Source: Ryuthela nishihirai (Eukaryota > Arthropoda > Arachnida > Araneae > Heptathelidae). Taken from it: a stretch of DNA of 64,000 nucleotides. Made by a program: the position numbers and the translations under genes. The DNA lies in NCBI GenBank assembly GCA_038380435.1, contig JAWZYU010000028.1, positions 40,669,095-40,733,094 of the forward strand, in the 5' to 3' direction. The stretch's first letter is position 1. Each line of letters opens with the position of its first letter. Of the stretch, positions 10,757 to 20,590 are shown one piece after another. The notes beneath the pieces were generated by a model. It was not told the DNA's origin. It saw only the letters and a list, made by a program, of their open reading frames with translations, and searched no databases.

Positions 10757-10979
10757 GGCTTGGAAAGGACGCCGTCCGTCGTATAGACGTTTAAGCCGTG
10801 GCCCGTGTGCAGGAGAGCCATACCCTGTGCACGTTAAAGAACACGCTGGATAGCCTTGTCTCCCAACAGCTGTTCCAGTGCGTCCCCTCCCCCAACCTTC
10901 TCTGAGCCTTCGGGGTCCTTGTGACTGTCCATTTAGCCCATGGTGTGCAAAAAAGTGCCGCTCAGAAGTAAAACAACCC
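10757..10979 (+). mobile_element. SINE A, 5'-truncated with internal deletion
   Basis: Starts in the body at gggcttggaaaggacgcc and lacks the grouping gacgggaggctaccatctg. It ends in the normal 3' region aaaacaacccaac. Confidence 0.9.
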
Positions 10980-11152
10980 AACGTTAAAGAACACGCTGGA
11001 TGGCCTTGATGGAAGGCTACCATCTGTCTCCCAATAGCTGTTCCAGTGGGTCCCCTCCTCCAACCTTCTCTGTGCCTTCGGGGTCCTTGTGACTGTCCAT
11101 TTAGCCCATGGTGTGCAAAAAAGTGCCTCTCAAAGGTAAAACAACCCAACAT
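10980..11152 (+). mobile_element. SINE A 3' half, tandem to the previous
   Basis: Starts at cgttaaagaacacgctgg directly after the previous tail and ends in aaaacaacccaac. The pair looks like a head-to-tail partial duplication. Confidence 0.9.
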
Positions 11153-11154
11153 CT

Positions 11155-12238
11155 TTTCCTACCTAGCTTAAAAATCAAGTGTGCTAATTTTTAAATAAGC
11201 TTACTGCGACGTCGACTAAACGATAGAAGAAGAGGATTTCAAGAATTTTTCTGTGGCATAACTATTTAATTAAGGAGCTAAGTTGCTCCTAATACGAAAA
11301 GGACTTATTCCGTTCCAGATTAAGTGTAACAAACAGAGTTGAATATTTAGACCACAACTAGGCTTAAGCGGTCATCAAGGCAAAAGTCCATTTTCAGAGC
11401 ATTTATCGTAATCCTGGCCCTTTCCTTAACACCTTTATTGTTATCCCACTTTACACGAATACAGAACGAGTAGTTAAAAGCATTATACAAATATTACACA
11501 CTCGACGGTTATTCGAAATTGTTTTGTTATTTATAATCCTCTGTAAGTGGTGGTCGTCACGGTGCTTTAACACAGATGCCCTATTAGAGGACGTAATTTA
11601 TGCGTCAGACTGTCTGCCTCTCAGCATCATTTCTCCTCTCTGACTCCGGAGGATGGGGATCAACGCAACATTACCGTGGATCTTTCCATGCCCTAGTCCT
11701 AACTCATCCTCCCTCCCCTCTCACGTCGTTCTCCAGCGCAATCCATAACTGCTGCCCCATCTAGCGGAGGGCTGAGTAATTAATGGCTTGATAGTGAGAA
11801 TTTTTTTTCTTGAGACCTCGGAGGAGAAAAGATTAAATGGCGTCTGACACTCCAGGGGATCATTAGAAGCACGTGATGGCCAGATAACCGGTGGCCTGGA
11901 GCTTCTGGAACTACTCAAAAACTTGATAACAGCAAATGAAGTGGATTTTACTACCAAATAAGTAGCTCGGGCGCTTTGCGAGCAGGATGGCTCGGGATTT
12001 TGCTCCTGCATCAAACAATGTTGGTTGATCAGAAATGTATTTTCTTGGCCGTTACTCGGAGAAGAGAAAGAATATTAGTCAGAAGTATTTTCTCGCTGGT
12101 CATACAAGGGACCGATATTGAGTAAGGTTTTAGTTTAGTGGCTGCTGTTAGATAAGTGTGCGTTCGCAAAATTGAGACATGATGTTTTCTTTTTGAAAAA
12201 CAACTTTTTTGATTCAAATCGATTGGCAAGTTATTAAG
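11155..12238. other. Unique sequence, no recognised gene
   Basis: About 1.1 kb without the window's repeat families. A 97-codon open frame lies on the minus strand at 11721-12014 (Ser/Arg-rich, no family recognised). It could contain an exon or untranslated DNA of a host gene, but codon-level evidence is lacking. Confidence 0.3.
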
Positions 12239-12246
12239 ATGGAAGC

Positions 12247-12335
12247 AGCTTCGGTGGCGTAGTGGTGTCGATTTGATACTGCAAAGGCTGCGCTCCGGGT
12301 TCGAGTCTTAAAAAAGGCACGGTTGTTTGATCTTT
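12247..12335 (+). mobile_element. Diverged tRNA-derived element
   Basis: Has an A box-like ggtggcgtagtggtg and a B box gggttcgagtctt, spaced as in a tRNA. The body does not match SINE A or B closely. It could be a third SINE family or a tRNA pseudogene. Confidence 0.5.
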
Positions 12336-12438
12336 CATAACCTACAGATTAGCTGGTAGCTTTGCGTTTCTCATCAGAAATTGTCAGAAAAAAAAGGTAC
12401 AACAGTTCCTAAATCCTACACATCTCATGGGGATGAGG

Positions 12439-13036
12439 TACAGTCGCTCAAAAAAATATCCGAACATTATGGTTGATTACAGAATTCAGAAAAAATATCT
12501 GGCAACGACTTTTTTTAGAAATTAGTGATCTGGCAACCTTCGTGTCACGTGATTACAGAATTCAGGAAAAATATCTGGAGCGTGTACAGCAACTGTACAC
12601 GCTCCAGTTACCGTTCACAGCAAACTGGAGCGTGTGCAGTTACTGCACACGCTCCAGTTTGCTGTGAATGGTAACTGCACTCGCTCAATATTTCTATGAG
12701 TGAGCCCACACGATCTAGTATCAAAATAATATGACCACCTACAGTCGCTCAAAAAAGTATCCGAACACTATGGTTGATTACAGAATTCAGAAAAAATATC
12801 TGGCAACGATTTTTTTTAGAAATTAGTGATCTGGTAACCTTCGTGTCACGTGATTACAGAATTCAGGAAAAATATCTGGAGCGTGTACAGCAACTGTACA
12901 AGCTCCAGTTACCGTAAATTAGTGATCTGGCAACCTTCGTGCCAAATCACTAATTTCTAAAAAAAAATGTTGCCAGATATTTTTTCTGAATTCTGCAATC
13001 AACCATAGTGTTCGGATACTTTTTTGAGCGACTGTA
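12439..13036. mobile_element. Composite foldback MITE (family description)
   Basis: Both ends are TACAGTCGCTCAAAAAA (12439) and its inverse ending gagcgactgta (13036), so TA is the likely target duplication, as in Tc1/mariner-type MITEs. The first part (12439-12739) has a left terminus, ggttgattacagaattcag, a segment around gagcgtgtacagcaactgtacacgctc that is itself palindromic, and aactggagcgtgtgcagtta with its inverse. The second part (12740-13036) restarts with tacagtcgctc and folds back on itself through catcactaatttct-type arms. No protein is encoded. Confidence 0.9.
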
Positions 13037-13225
13037 CATCCATCATGGATTTCACCAACACTTCTCTGGTGATCAATTAATTACATGCAGTTGTTAATGG
13101 GGAATGATCATTAGTTGGTTACTAATATGGGATTGAGTTCTTTTACCTCTTAGAGGCACTTTTTTTGGCACACAATGGGCCAAAATGATCACTTCACAAG
13201 AACCATTCATTGTCATTGTATGTTT
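13037..13225. other. Short spacer with SINE A scrap
   Basis: At about 13140-13185, ttttacctcttagaggcac is a worn antisense SINE A 3' end. Nothing else was recognised. Confidence 0.4.
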
Positions 13226-13870
13226 TTCAAATTCACATTTATTTTCAATAAGTATTATCTATAATTTATATTACATAAAAAATCCCACTAAACCGAAGCT
13301 TATCAGCGGGAATGTAGATATATGTTTTTACAGATATGATCTAGATTGCCTCAATAGTACAAAAAATGAAGGAGAGAAAAAAAGGAATAAATGAGAAAGA
13401 AAACTGACACAATGATGAAAGTTTCCAAATAAAAACATCACTTTTTCATCAACCCCTGAAATAATTTATCTTTAACATCACAAATTTTTTTAAGTTAACA
13501 ATTTCTCTAGGAAGCAAGTTAAATAGGTAGGGAATTTGATATTCTTTGGAATTTCGTCCGTAATTATTATAAAATTTTGGTTGTTTCAAAAAACCCATAG
13601 CCTTTTTTCTAGTAAACTTATTGTGGCAAATATTTTGCTTATAGGTATCATCAAAGAAGTTACTGATAACAGAAACAAACACATATAAACTTTCAATAGG
13701 TAAAATTTTGAACAAACTGAATATATCATCTTTCGTTGTAAGGGAATTTTGAACTTCTGAATTACACAATCCTTTTAGCAGACTAAATTGTATTCTTTTA
13801 ATTTCATTTAATTCTGTCTTATAGGCTATCCCATAAACTGTTATCCCATATCTAAATTGTATTTCTGTTG
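13226..13870 (-). mobile_element. LINE 3' end (family D), 5'-truncated
   Basis: On the minus strand, a frame from about 13865 to 13449 reads through the distal part of a non-LTR reverse transcriptase ORF. It includes YGIAYKTELNEIKRIQFSLLK and NYGRNSKEYQIPYLFNLLP, the pattern seen at the C-terminus of jockey/CR1/L2-like proteins (RxxYGxxSxxYxxPxLxNxLP). A 220-bp 3' UTR follows, with ctgataagcttcggcttag. Two further copies with the same 3' end occur at 47352 and 49398. The clade is not resolved from so short a piece. Confidence 0.75.
13449..13865 (-). pseudogene. C-terminal piece of a non-LTR retrotransposon RT protein
   Basis: An open frame of about 139 codons inside the LINE fragment. The peptide has a thumb/C-terminal type composition, with a charged linker ICHNKFTRKKAMG and then NNYGRNSKEYQIPYLFN. 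The catalytic YADD region lies upstream and is absent through 5' truncation, so the piece cannot encode an active enzyme. No internal stop was seen, which suggests the insertion is not very old. Confidence 0.6.
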
Positions 13871-13884
13871 TATCTGTGTTTTCA

Positions 13885-14215
13885 GCGGTAGGTTAAATGT
13901 GAATGTTGCCGTTTTCCAGATGCATGCTGAAGCGAAAGCACTTTTTTTTTAATGCCACCTATGTCACTTAGTCCCCACTTGTAGCCGGAGATGTCAGGGT
14001 GTGAATCATTGAGAGGGGGGGGGGGGGGGCGTGAGATGCGGAAATTTTGTAGCAAAGGCAGAAAGAAAACATCCGAGGAATTAAGGAGTTCGCGTTCGTT
14101 GAGCTCATCAAAAACAACGTAACTCTTTTTCAGAAACCCTAAAGGAGCAGGGTTCGGTTCTATGGTGAAGTAGAATATGTAGGCAAGGATTAGGATATTC
14201 TCTCGCCGAGTTTTG
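13885..14215. other. Unique spacer with a G15 run
   Basis: A run of 15 G lies at 14015-14029. The tail (14130-14210) resembles the B box-like block at 6140 (ctaaaggagcagggttcggttct). No gene. Confidence 0.4.
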
Positions 14216-14216
14216 A

Positions 14217-14602
14217 GGGGCGGGGGTGGCTCAGTCGGTAGCGCGCCAGGCTCGTAATCTGTAGTTCCCAGGTTCGAATCCCAGCTGGGTCAGCGTTGAG
14301 ATTTATCTCCGCAAAAATTCCCTGCCCTCCCCACGGTCAGTAGGGGACACCGATGGGCTTGGAAAGGCCGCCGTCCGTCGGATGGGACGTTAAGCCGTGG
14401 CTCCGTGTGCGGGAGAGCCATACCCTGTGCACCTTAAAGAATACGCTGGATGGCCTTGACGGGAGGCTACCATCTGTCTCCCAACAGCTGTTCCAGTGGG
14501 TCCCCTCCCCCAACCTTCTCTGAGCCTACGGGGTCGATGTGACCTGGCCATTTAGACCATGGTGTGCAAAAAAGTGCCGCTCAGAGGTAAAACAACCCAA
14601 TC
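14217..14602 (+). mobile_element. SINE A, full length
   Basis: Intact A and B boxes and 3' tail; the B box here is ggttcgaatccc. No clear TSD. Confidence 0.95.
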
Positions 14603-14836
14603 CTTGACGAAACTGACAAAATACAGGTATTTTTCTCCCTCAGGCACCAGAAAGAAAAAAGGCTAAAATTTCCAGATTAGTGTAATTAAAAAGAAATATT
14701 AAATGTATTCGTTATGAGGTAAAATAAAAATCTATTCATAACAGTCAAAGCATTTCGATAACTAAAAGTCATCAGAAGATCGTTCCGGCTCAATATCAAG
14801 CGATGATTTTAGAAATCACTTACCACGTTCGACTAG
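14603..14836. other. Unique spacer
   Basis: No gene or repeat recognised. Confidence 0.3.
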
Positions 14837-14839
14837 TTA

Positions 14840-15180
14840 GGCTACGTTGCGTTGGACTATGGCATTTTTCTGTACACAATGGGCTAAATGGACCCCTTTG
14901 ACTGAGAAAAGGGAACCCTTTGGGCAACTGTTAGGAGACAGAAGTCTCTCGTCAAGGCCATCCAGCGTGTTCTTTTACGTATACAGGGTATGGTGCACAT
15001 GGGACCACGACTTTAGGTCCCATTCGATGGACGGCGGCCTCTTCAAGCCTGTCGGTGTCTTCTTTTGTAACTGAGGATAGGTGAAGGTTTGCGGAGATAA
15101 ATCTCAACCCAGGCACGTGTAGGGCTCGACCTGAGAACTGCAGATTACGAGCCTGGAGCAACACCGACTGAGCTACCACC
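14840..15180 (-). mobile_element. SINE A, old diverged copy
   Basis: The order of blocks matches antisense SINE A (tgtacacaatgggctaaatgg to tgcagattacgagcctgg), but indels and substitutions are many. Confidence 0.8.
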
Positions 15181-15182
15181 TG

Positions 15183-15365
15183 AGTGGGAGAGCCATCCTC
15201 TGTGCACCTAAAAGAATCCGCTGGATGAGAGGAGGATGCCAGCTATCTCTTAACAGCTGTTCAGTGGATCCCCAACTTCCTCTGAATCATTGGGGTCCTT
15301 TTAACCTGGCCATTTAACCCACCGTGTGCAAAAAAAGTGTCACTCAGGGGTAAAACAATCTAACC
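15183..15365 (+). mobile_element. SINE A 3' half, old diverged copy
   Basis: Runs from gtgggagagccatcctctg to aaaacaatctaacc, in opposite orientation to the previous copy; both are old. Confidence 0.75.
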
Positions 15366-15403
15366 GCACTCTTCGATATAACATTATTTTTGCTTAAATT
15401 AAG

Positions 15404-15787
15404 GTTGGGTTGTTTTACCTCTGAGCGGCACTTTTTTGCACACCATGGGCTAAATAGCCAGGTCACATGGACCCCGAAGGCTCAGAGAAGGTTGGGGGAA
15501 GCGACCCACTGGAACAGCTGTTGGGAGACAGATGGTAGCCTCCCGTCAATGCCATCCAGCGTGTTCTTTAACGTGCACAGGGTATGGCTCTCCCGCACAA
15601 GGGGCCATGGCTTAACGTCCCATCCGACGGACGGCGGCCTTTCCAAGCCCATCGGTGTCCCCTACTGACCGTGGGCAGGGCGGGGAATTTTGCGGAGATA
15701 AATCTGAACGTTCACCCAGCTGGGACTCTAACCTGGGAACTACAGATTACGAGCCTGGCTCGCTACCGACTGAGCCACCCCCGCCCC
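15404..15787 (-). mobile_element. SINE A with TSD
   Basis: Complete antisense copy flanked by gcttaaattaag (15392-15403 and 15788-15799). Confidence 0.96.
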
Positions 15788-15799
15788 GCTTAAATTAAG

Positions 15800-16573
15800 T
15801 TTCTTAGGAATGGAAAACACCAGAGATTTTTACCCTGGCTTTCACGATACTAGAAATTCTTAACGATTACCGATGAAAATCCACATTTAGGAAGATTTGA
15901 TTGAGATCATCATCAGTAATATTTTCATACAATTTTTTTTTTCAAATTTTCGAAAATTTCAATATTACTTTTATTTTGAAGAAACGTTTCCAGGAGTAAA
16001 AATGATTTAAAAAAATTTAATATTTGATTAAACAAAATAAAAACAGATTAATGATTTTTACTGAATATTAAAAAGGTTTTAATATTCTTTTTTCTTACAT
16101 CATCCTTTTCAATAACTTCTTTTCTCTCTTACACAGAATATTAGAACCTAAATCTGGCAACCGGTCTACTCTAACGATTTCGATTATTTCCTTTAATCGT
16201 AGTTCGGTAATTACTACTTAAGCGACCGATACTATCTCTCCAAGGTTGAAATAACAAATCCGAGTCGAGCATCTACTTTGCGCACTTACCTGTGGCGCTT
16301 TGCCTCAAGGGTTGGCGTCCTGATGGAGGCGACCGGGCTCCCGCCTCTCTCGACTTGCCGCTGTCTGGCTCGGGAGTTTCAAATCACACGTGCCCGCAGG
16401 GAGGTGGGAGCTTCGAATAGGACACGGCACGTGCGGTCGCTAAACGAGCTGCTACGTCACGCTCCGAGCAGTCGATTGGATTCCTGGGGGAGAAATGACG
16501 AAGAATCAGTGAAAGTGGAATGCGCTGCCCGGTCACTTAATACTGTGCTCAGATTTTGCAGGAAAACGGAACG
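15800..16573. other. Unique sequence with a GC-richer island
   Basis: 15800-16250 is AT-rich. 16260-16580 is noticeably richer in CpG and G+C, with an open plus frame from 16278 that runs into the following SINE. The non-SINE part (about 95 codons, Arg-rich) matches no family I recognise. It could be a promoter-proximal or exonic remnant. Confidence 0.3.
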
Positions 16574-16586
16574 GTTTCGTATGACG

Positions 16587-16974
16587 GGTTGCGTTGTTTT
16601 ACCTCTGAGCCGCACTTTTTTGCACACCATGGGCTAAATGGCCAGGTCACATGGACCCCGAAGGCTCATAGAAGGTTGGGGGAGGGGACCCACTGGAACA
16701 GCTGTTGGGAGACAGATGGTAGCCTCCCGTCAAGGCCATCCAGCGTGTTCTTTAACGTGCACAGGGTATGTCTCTCCCGAACACGGGGCCACGGCTTAAC
16801 GTCCCATCCGACGGACGGCGGCCTTTCCAAGCCCATCTGTGTCCCCCCTACTGACCGTGGGCAGGGCGGGGAATTTTGCGGAGATTAATCTCAACGCTGA
16901 CCCAGCTGGGACTCGAACCTGGGAACTACAGATTACGAGCCTGGCGTGCTACCAACTGAGCCACCCCCGCCCCT
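16587..16974 (-). mobile_element. SINE A with TSD
   Basis: Complete antisense copy flanked by gtttcgtatgacg (16574-16586 and 16975-16987). Confidence 0.96.
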
Positions 16975-17029
16975 GTTTCGTATGACGAAGAGATGGGAAC
17001 TTTAAGCGTCAATGAATGCGTTTAAAGGG

Positions 17030-18195
17030 ATCGCCAAACATTGTTTCAACTTTCAAGTGATGGGCATATTTTTTCAAAACTTGCCGATATTCAATATTAG
17101 GCAAAGCTTTTTGTTTTTGTGGAAAAAAAGATATTGAAAGAAAGGATGGCAAAAAAATGTTTTAAGTTTCAAATGAAGGGCACATTTTCGCGCAACTTGG
17201 CAGTATCTAAAAATTAGGGTAGAGGTTGTTTTTTCTCCTTGCAGAGAAAGGAGGATTTGGGTTGTTTTACCTCTGATCGGCACTTTTTTGCACACCATGG
17301 GCTAAATGGCCAGGCCGCCGTCCGTCGGATGAAACGTTAAGCCGTGACCTCCTGTGCGGAGAGCCATACTCTGTCCACGTTAAAATACACGCTGGATGGC
17401 CTTGATGGCAGGCTACCATCTATCTCCCAACAGCTGTTCCAGTAGGTTCCCTCCCCCAACCTTCTCTGACACTTCGCGGTCCATGTGACCTGGCCATTTA
17501 CCCCATGGTGTGCAAGAAGGCTCAGAGAAGGTTGGGGGAGGAGACCCACTGGAACAGCTGTTGGGAGACAGATGGTAGCCTCCCGTTAAGGCCATCCAGC
17601 GTGTTCTTTAACGTGCACAGGGTATGGCTCTCTCCCGCACACGTGGCCACGGCTTAACGTTCCATCCGATGGACGGCGGCCTATTCCAAGCCCATCGGTG
17701 TCCCCTACTGACCATGGGTAGGGCGGGAAGTTTTGCGGAGTTAAATCTCAACGCTGACCCAGCTGGGACTCGAACCTGAGAACTGCAGATTACGAGCCTG
17801 GCGCGCTACCGACTGAGCCACCCCCGCCACAAGAGAAATATAGGAAGTGACGTCAAATGCTGTTTTAACTTGAAAGCGAAGGTCGCAGTTTTTGCAAAAC
17901 CTGTCGATCTCGGAAACTGGGGAGAAGTTTTCTTGTGAAAAAATTTTGCTGAAAGAAATAATGGTAAAATACTGTTTTAGTTTGCAAGTAACGGGCAAGT
18001 TTTTTGCAGAATTCGGCGATATCCAAAATTAGGGAGAATTTCTTCTTCTTTGCGAAGAAAAATTATGGACGAAAAAGATCATCAAATACTCTTTTAACTT
18101 GCAAGTGAAGGGCACATATTTGCAACCTTTCGATATTCGGAATTGGGGAGATTTTTTGTTGTCTTGAGGAAAAAGAAGATAGAGATAGAATATTT
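17030..18195. repeat. Ancient degenerate tandem repeat (about 115 bp), split by SINEs
   Basis: Five worn units share ttttaacttgcaagtgaagg / gggcacattttt / gcaaaacttg / cgatattc / aaattaggg / aaaaaggatgg. Two are at about 17034-17255 and three at about 17850-18195; a SINE A cluster separates them. Unit identity is far lower than in the other arrays. Confidence 0.7.
17256..17829. mobile_element. SINE A cluster of three joined pieces
   Basis: An antisense 3' end (17256-17312) is fused to a sense body (17313-17513), which is fused to a nearly complete antisense copy (17514-17829). Junctions lie inside the body, not at element ends. Confidence 0.85.
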
Positions 18196-18198
18196 CGT

Positions 18199-18390
18199 GG
18201 CCGAGTGGTTAGTGCGCTTGGCGTTGATTTAAGGGACCTGGGTTCGAGCCCCGGGTAAGGCATGGATGTTAGTGTTGTTTTTCTGCTGAGGTCCTGCCAT
18301 TCTCACACATCTTCTGCTCTGGAATGTAAACTGGAAAGGCTCCTGTCAGACCTCTGTGGCAAGAAGCTGCCTGAGGGGGTAGTTTTTATT
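18199..18390 (+). mobile_element. SINE B
   Basis: Complete head (tggccgagtggttagtgcgc, gggttcgagccccgg) and body, ending at ctgcctgagggggtag. Confidence 0.93.
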
Positions 18391-18479
18391 TTATATATGA
18401 ACAAACCATTTCAAGGAAAAATTTTAAAAAATTGTGTTTTAAAGATAGTTATATTTGCTAATATTCTATAAACTAAAAA

Positions 18480-19065
18480 TTCAATTTTGTCACTTGGCTA
18501 CTGATTTAAGGGACCTGGGTTCGAGCCCCGGGTAAGGCATGGATGTTAGTGTTGTTTCTCTGCTGAGGAGGGGCGGGGGTGGCTCAGTCGGTAGCGCGCC
18601 AGGCTCGTAATCTGTAGTTCCCAGGTTCGAGGCCCAGCTGGGTCAGCGTTGAGATTTATCTCCGCAAAATTCCCCACCCTGCCCACGGTCAGTAGGGGAC
18701 ACAGATGGGCGTGGAAAGGCCGCCGTCCGTCGGATGGGACGTTAAGCCGTGGCTCCGTGTGCGGGAGAGCCATACGCTGTGCACTTTAAAGAACACGCTG
18801 GATGTCCTTGACGGGAGGCTACCATCTGTCTCCCAACAGCTGTTTAGTGGGTCCCCTCCTCCAACCTTCTCTGAGCCTTTGGGGTCCTTGTGACCTGGTC
18901 ATTTAGCCCATGGTGTGCAAAAAAGTGCCGCTCAGAGGTAAAACAACCACAGTCTGCTGAGGTCCCGCCATCCTCTCAGACCTTCTACTTTGGCATATAA
19001 ACTGACAGGCTCCTGTCAGACCTCTGTGGCAAGCAGCCGCTTGAGGGGAGTATTTATTTTTTTTA
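18480..19065 (+). mobile_element. SINE B interrupted by SINE A
   Basis: The SINE B head half (18488-18568) and body half (18953-19065) flank a SINE A. The 10-bp tctgctgagg is repeated on both sides. Its first bases (the A box) are missing. Tail is T-rich. Confidence 0.93.
18569..18952 (+). mobile_element. SINE A nested in SINE B, with TSD
   Basis: Full-length copy; duplication tctgctgagg at 18559-18568 and 18953-18962. Shows that SINE A was active after this SINE B insertion. Confidence 0.97.
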
Positions 19066-19600
19066 TTATTTTATATGACAGAAAAAATTAAGCAATCAAA
19101 GAATTTTGCTTGAAGTAAAAAAATAGGTAGGTTCCCAAAAGATTTTTTTCGATATAGTATATGAAAAAAAATTAAATGTGCAATGACTGAATAACTGTAA
19201 ACTCCCTCTCTCAGCAAAAACTTGACGAAAAAAATTGATTTTATTTTTTTAAATTTCTTTTGATGAATTCTAGCACAGTGATGGTTGTCACGATTTATTG
19301 ATGATGTGGGTGGTCTCACCACATCATCGTCAATACTCACCATGACAAGAAAATTTTGAAGTAGAGCAAAAATAAGCATATATAAACAACGGAGGCGTTT
19401 TTTAAAACATTAATTTTTAAACTCTCGTGCGCCTTCCTATCGATTCTTTGACGCCCCAGGCAGCCGAGCCGTACTGCTTCTTCGCTAGAAATCGATCTTC
19501 ACTCGGATTTTTGTTCAAAGTTTCGTAGTTTAAGTTCGCAATTGGGACTTATCTTCACCATCCCTCGTTTTATCCTCGGTAAGAAAGGGATACATCAATC
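19066..19600. other. Unique stretch with short palindrome
   Basis: gatgatgtgggtggtctcaccacatcatc (19299-19327) is an imperfect hairpin. A 102-codon minus frame (19071-19379) was seen without a recognisable family. Confidence 0.35.
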
Positions 19601-19662
19601 AGCTTGGAAAGGCAGCCGTCCATCGAATGGGACGTTAAGCCGTGGTACTGTGTGCATGAAAG
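19601..19662 (+). mobile_element. SINE A fragment
   Basis: Body piece from cttggaaaggcagccgtcc to the Cgtgtgc region. Confidence 0.75.
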
Positions 19663-20412
19663 GGTGGGGGTGGCTCAGTCGGTAGCGCGCTAGGCTCGTA
19701 ATCTGCAGTTCCCAAGTTCGAGTCCCAGCTGGGTCAGCGTTGAGATTTATCTCCGCAAAATTCCCCGCCCTGCCCACGGTCAGTAGGGGATACCGATGGG
19801 CTTGGAAACGCCGCCGTCCGTCGGATGGGACGTTAAGCCGTGACCCCGTGTGCGGGAGAGCCATACCCTGTGCACGTTATTACACGCTGGATGGCCTTGA
19901 CGGGAGGCTACCATCTGTCTCCCAACAGCTGTTCCAGTGGGTCCCCTCCCCCAACCTTCTCTGAGCCTTCGGGGTCCATGTGACCTAGTTGGGTTGGGTT
20001 GTTTTACCTCTGAGCGGCACTTTTTTGCACACCATGGGCTAAATGGCCAGGTCACAAGGACCCCGAAGGCTCAGAGAAGGTTGGGGGAGGGGACCCACTG
20101 GAACAGCTGTTGGGAGACAGATGGTAGCCTCCCGTCAAGGCCATCCAGCGTGTTCTTTAACGTGCACAGGGTATGGCTCTCCCGCACACGGGGCCACGGC
20201 TTAACGTCCCATCTGACGGACGGCGGCCTTTCCAAGCCCATCGGTGTCCCCTACTGACCGTGGGCAGGGCGGGGAATTTTGCGGAGATAAATCTCAACTC
20301 TGACCCAGCTGGGACTCGAACCGGGGAACTACAGATTACGAGCCTGGCGCGCTACCGTGTGACCTAGTCATTAAGCCCATGGTGTGCAAAAAAGTGCCGC
20401 TCAGAGGTAAAA
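19663..20412 (+). mobile_element. SINE A (sense) split by a nested antisense SINE A
   Basis: The sense copy runs 19663-19989 and resumes at 20358. It is interrupted by the copy at 19990-20357. Confidence 0.93.
19990..20357 (-). mobile_element. SINE A nested in SINE A, with TSD
   Basis: Antisense copy, missing the first few bases of its head, between duplications of tgtgacctagt (19979-19989 and 20358-20368). Confidence 0.95.
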
Positions 20413-20417
20413 CAATC

Positions 20418-20590
20418 CGACGTTAAAGAACACGCTGGATGGCCTTGACGGGAGGCTACCATCTGTCTCCCAACAGCTGTTCCAGTGGGTCCCCTCCCCC
20501 AACCTTCTCTGAGCCTTCGGGGTCCATATGACCTGGCCATTTAGCCCATGGTGTGCAAAAAAGTGCCGCTCAGAGGTAAAACAACCCAAA
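20418..20590 (+). mobile_element. SINE A 3' half
   Basis: Starts at cgttaaagaacacgctgg right after the previous tail, the same breakpoint as at 10980 and 47992. Confidence 0.9.
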
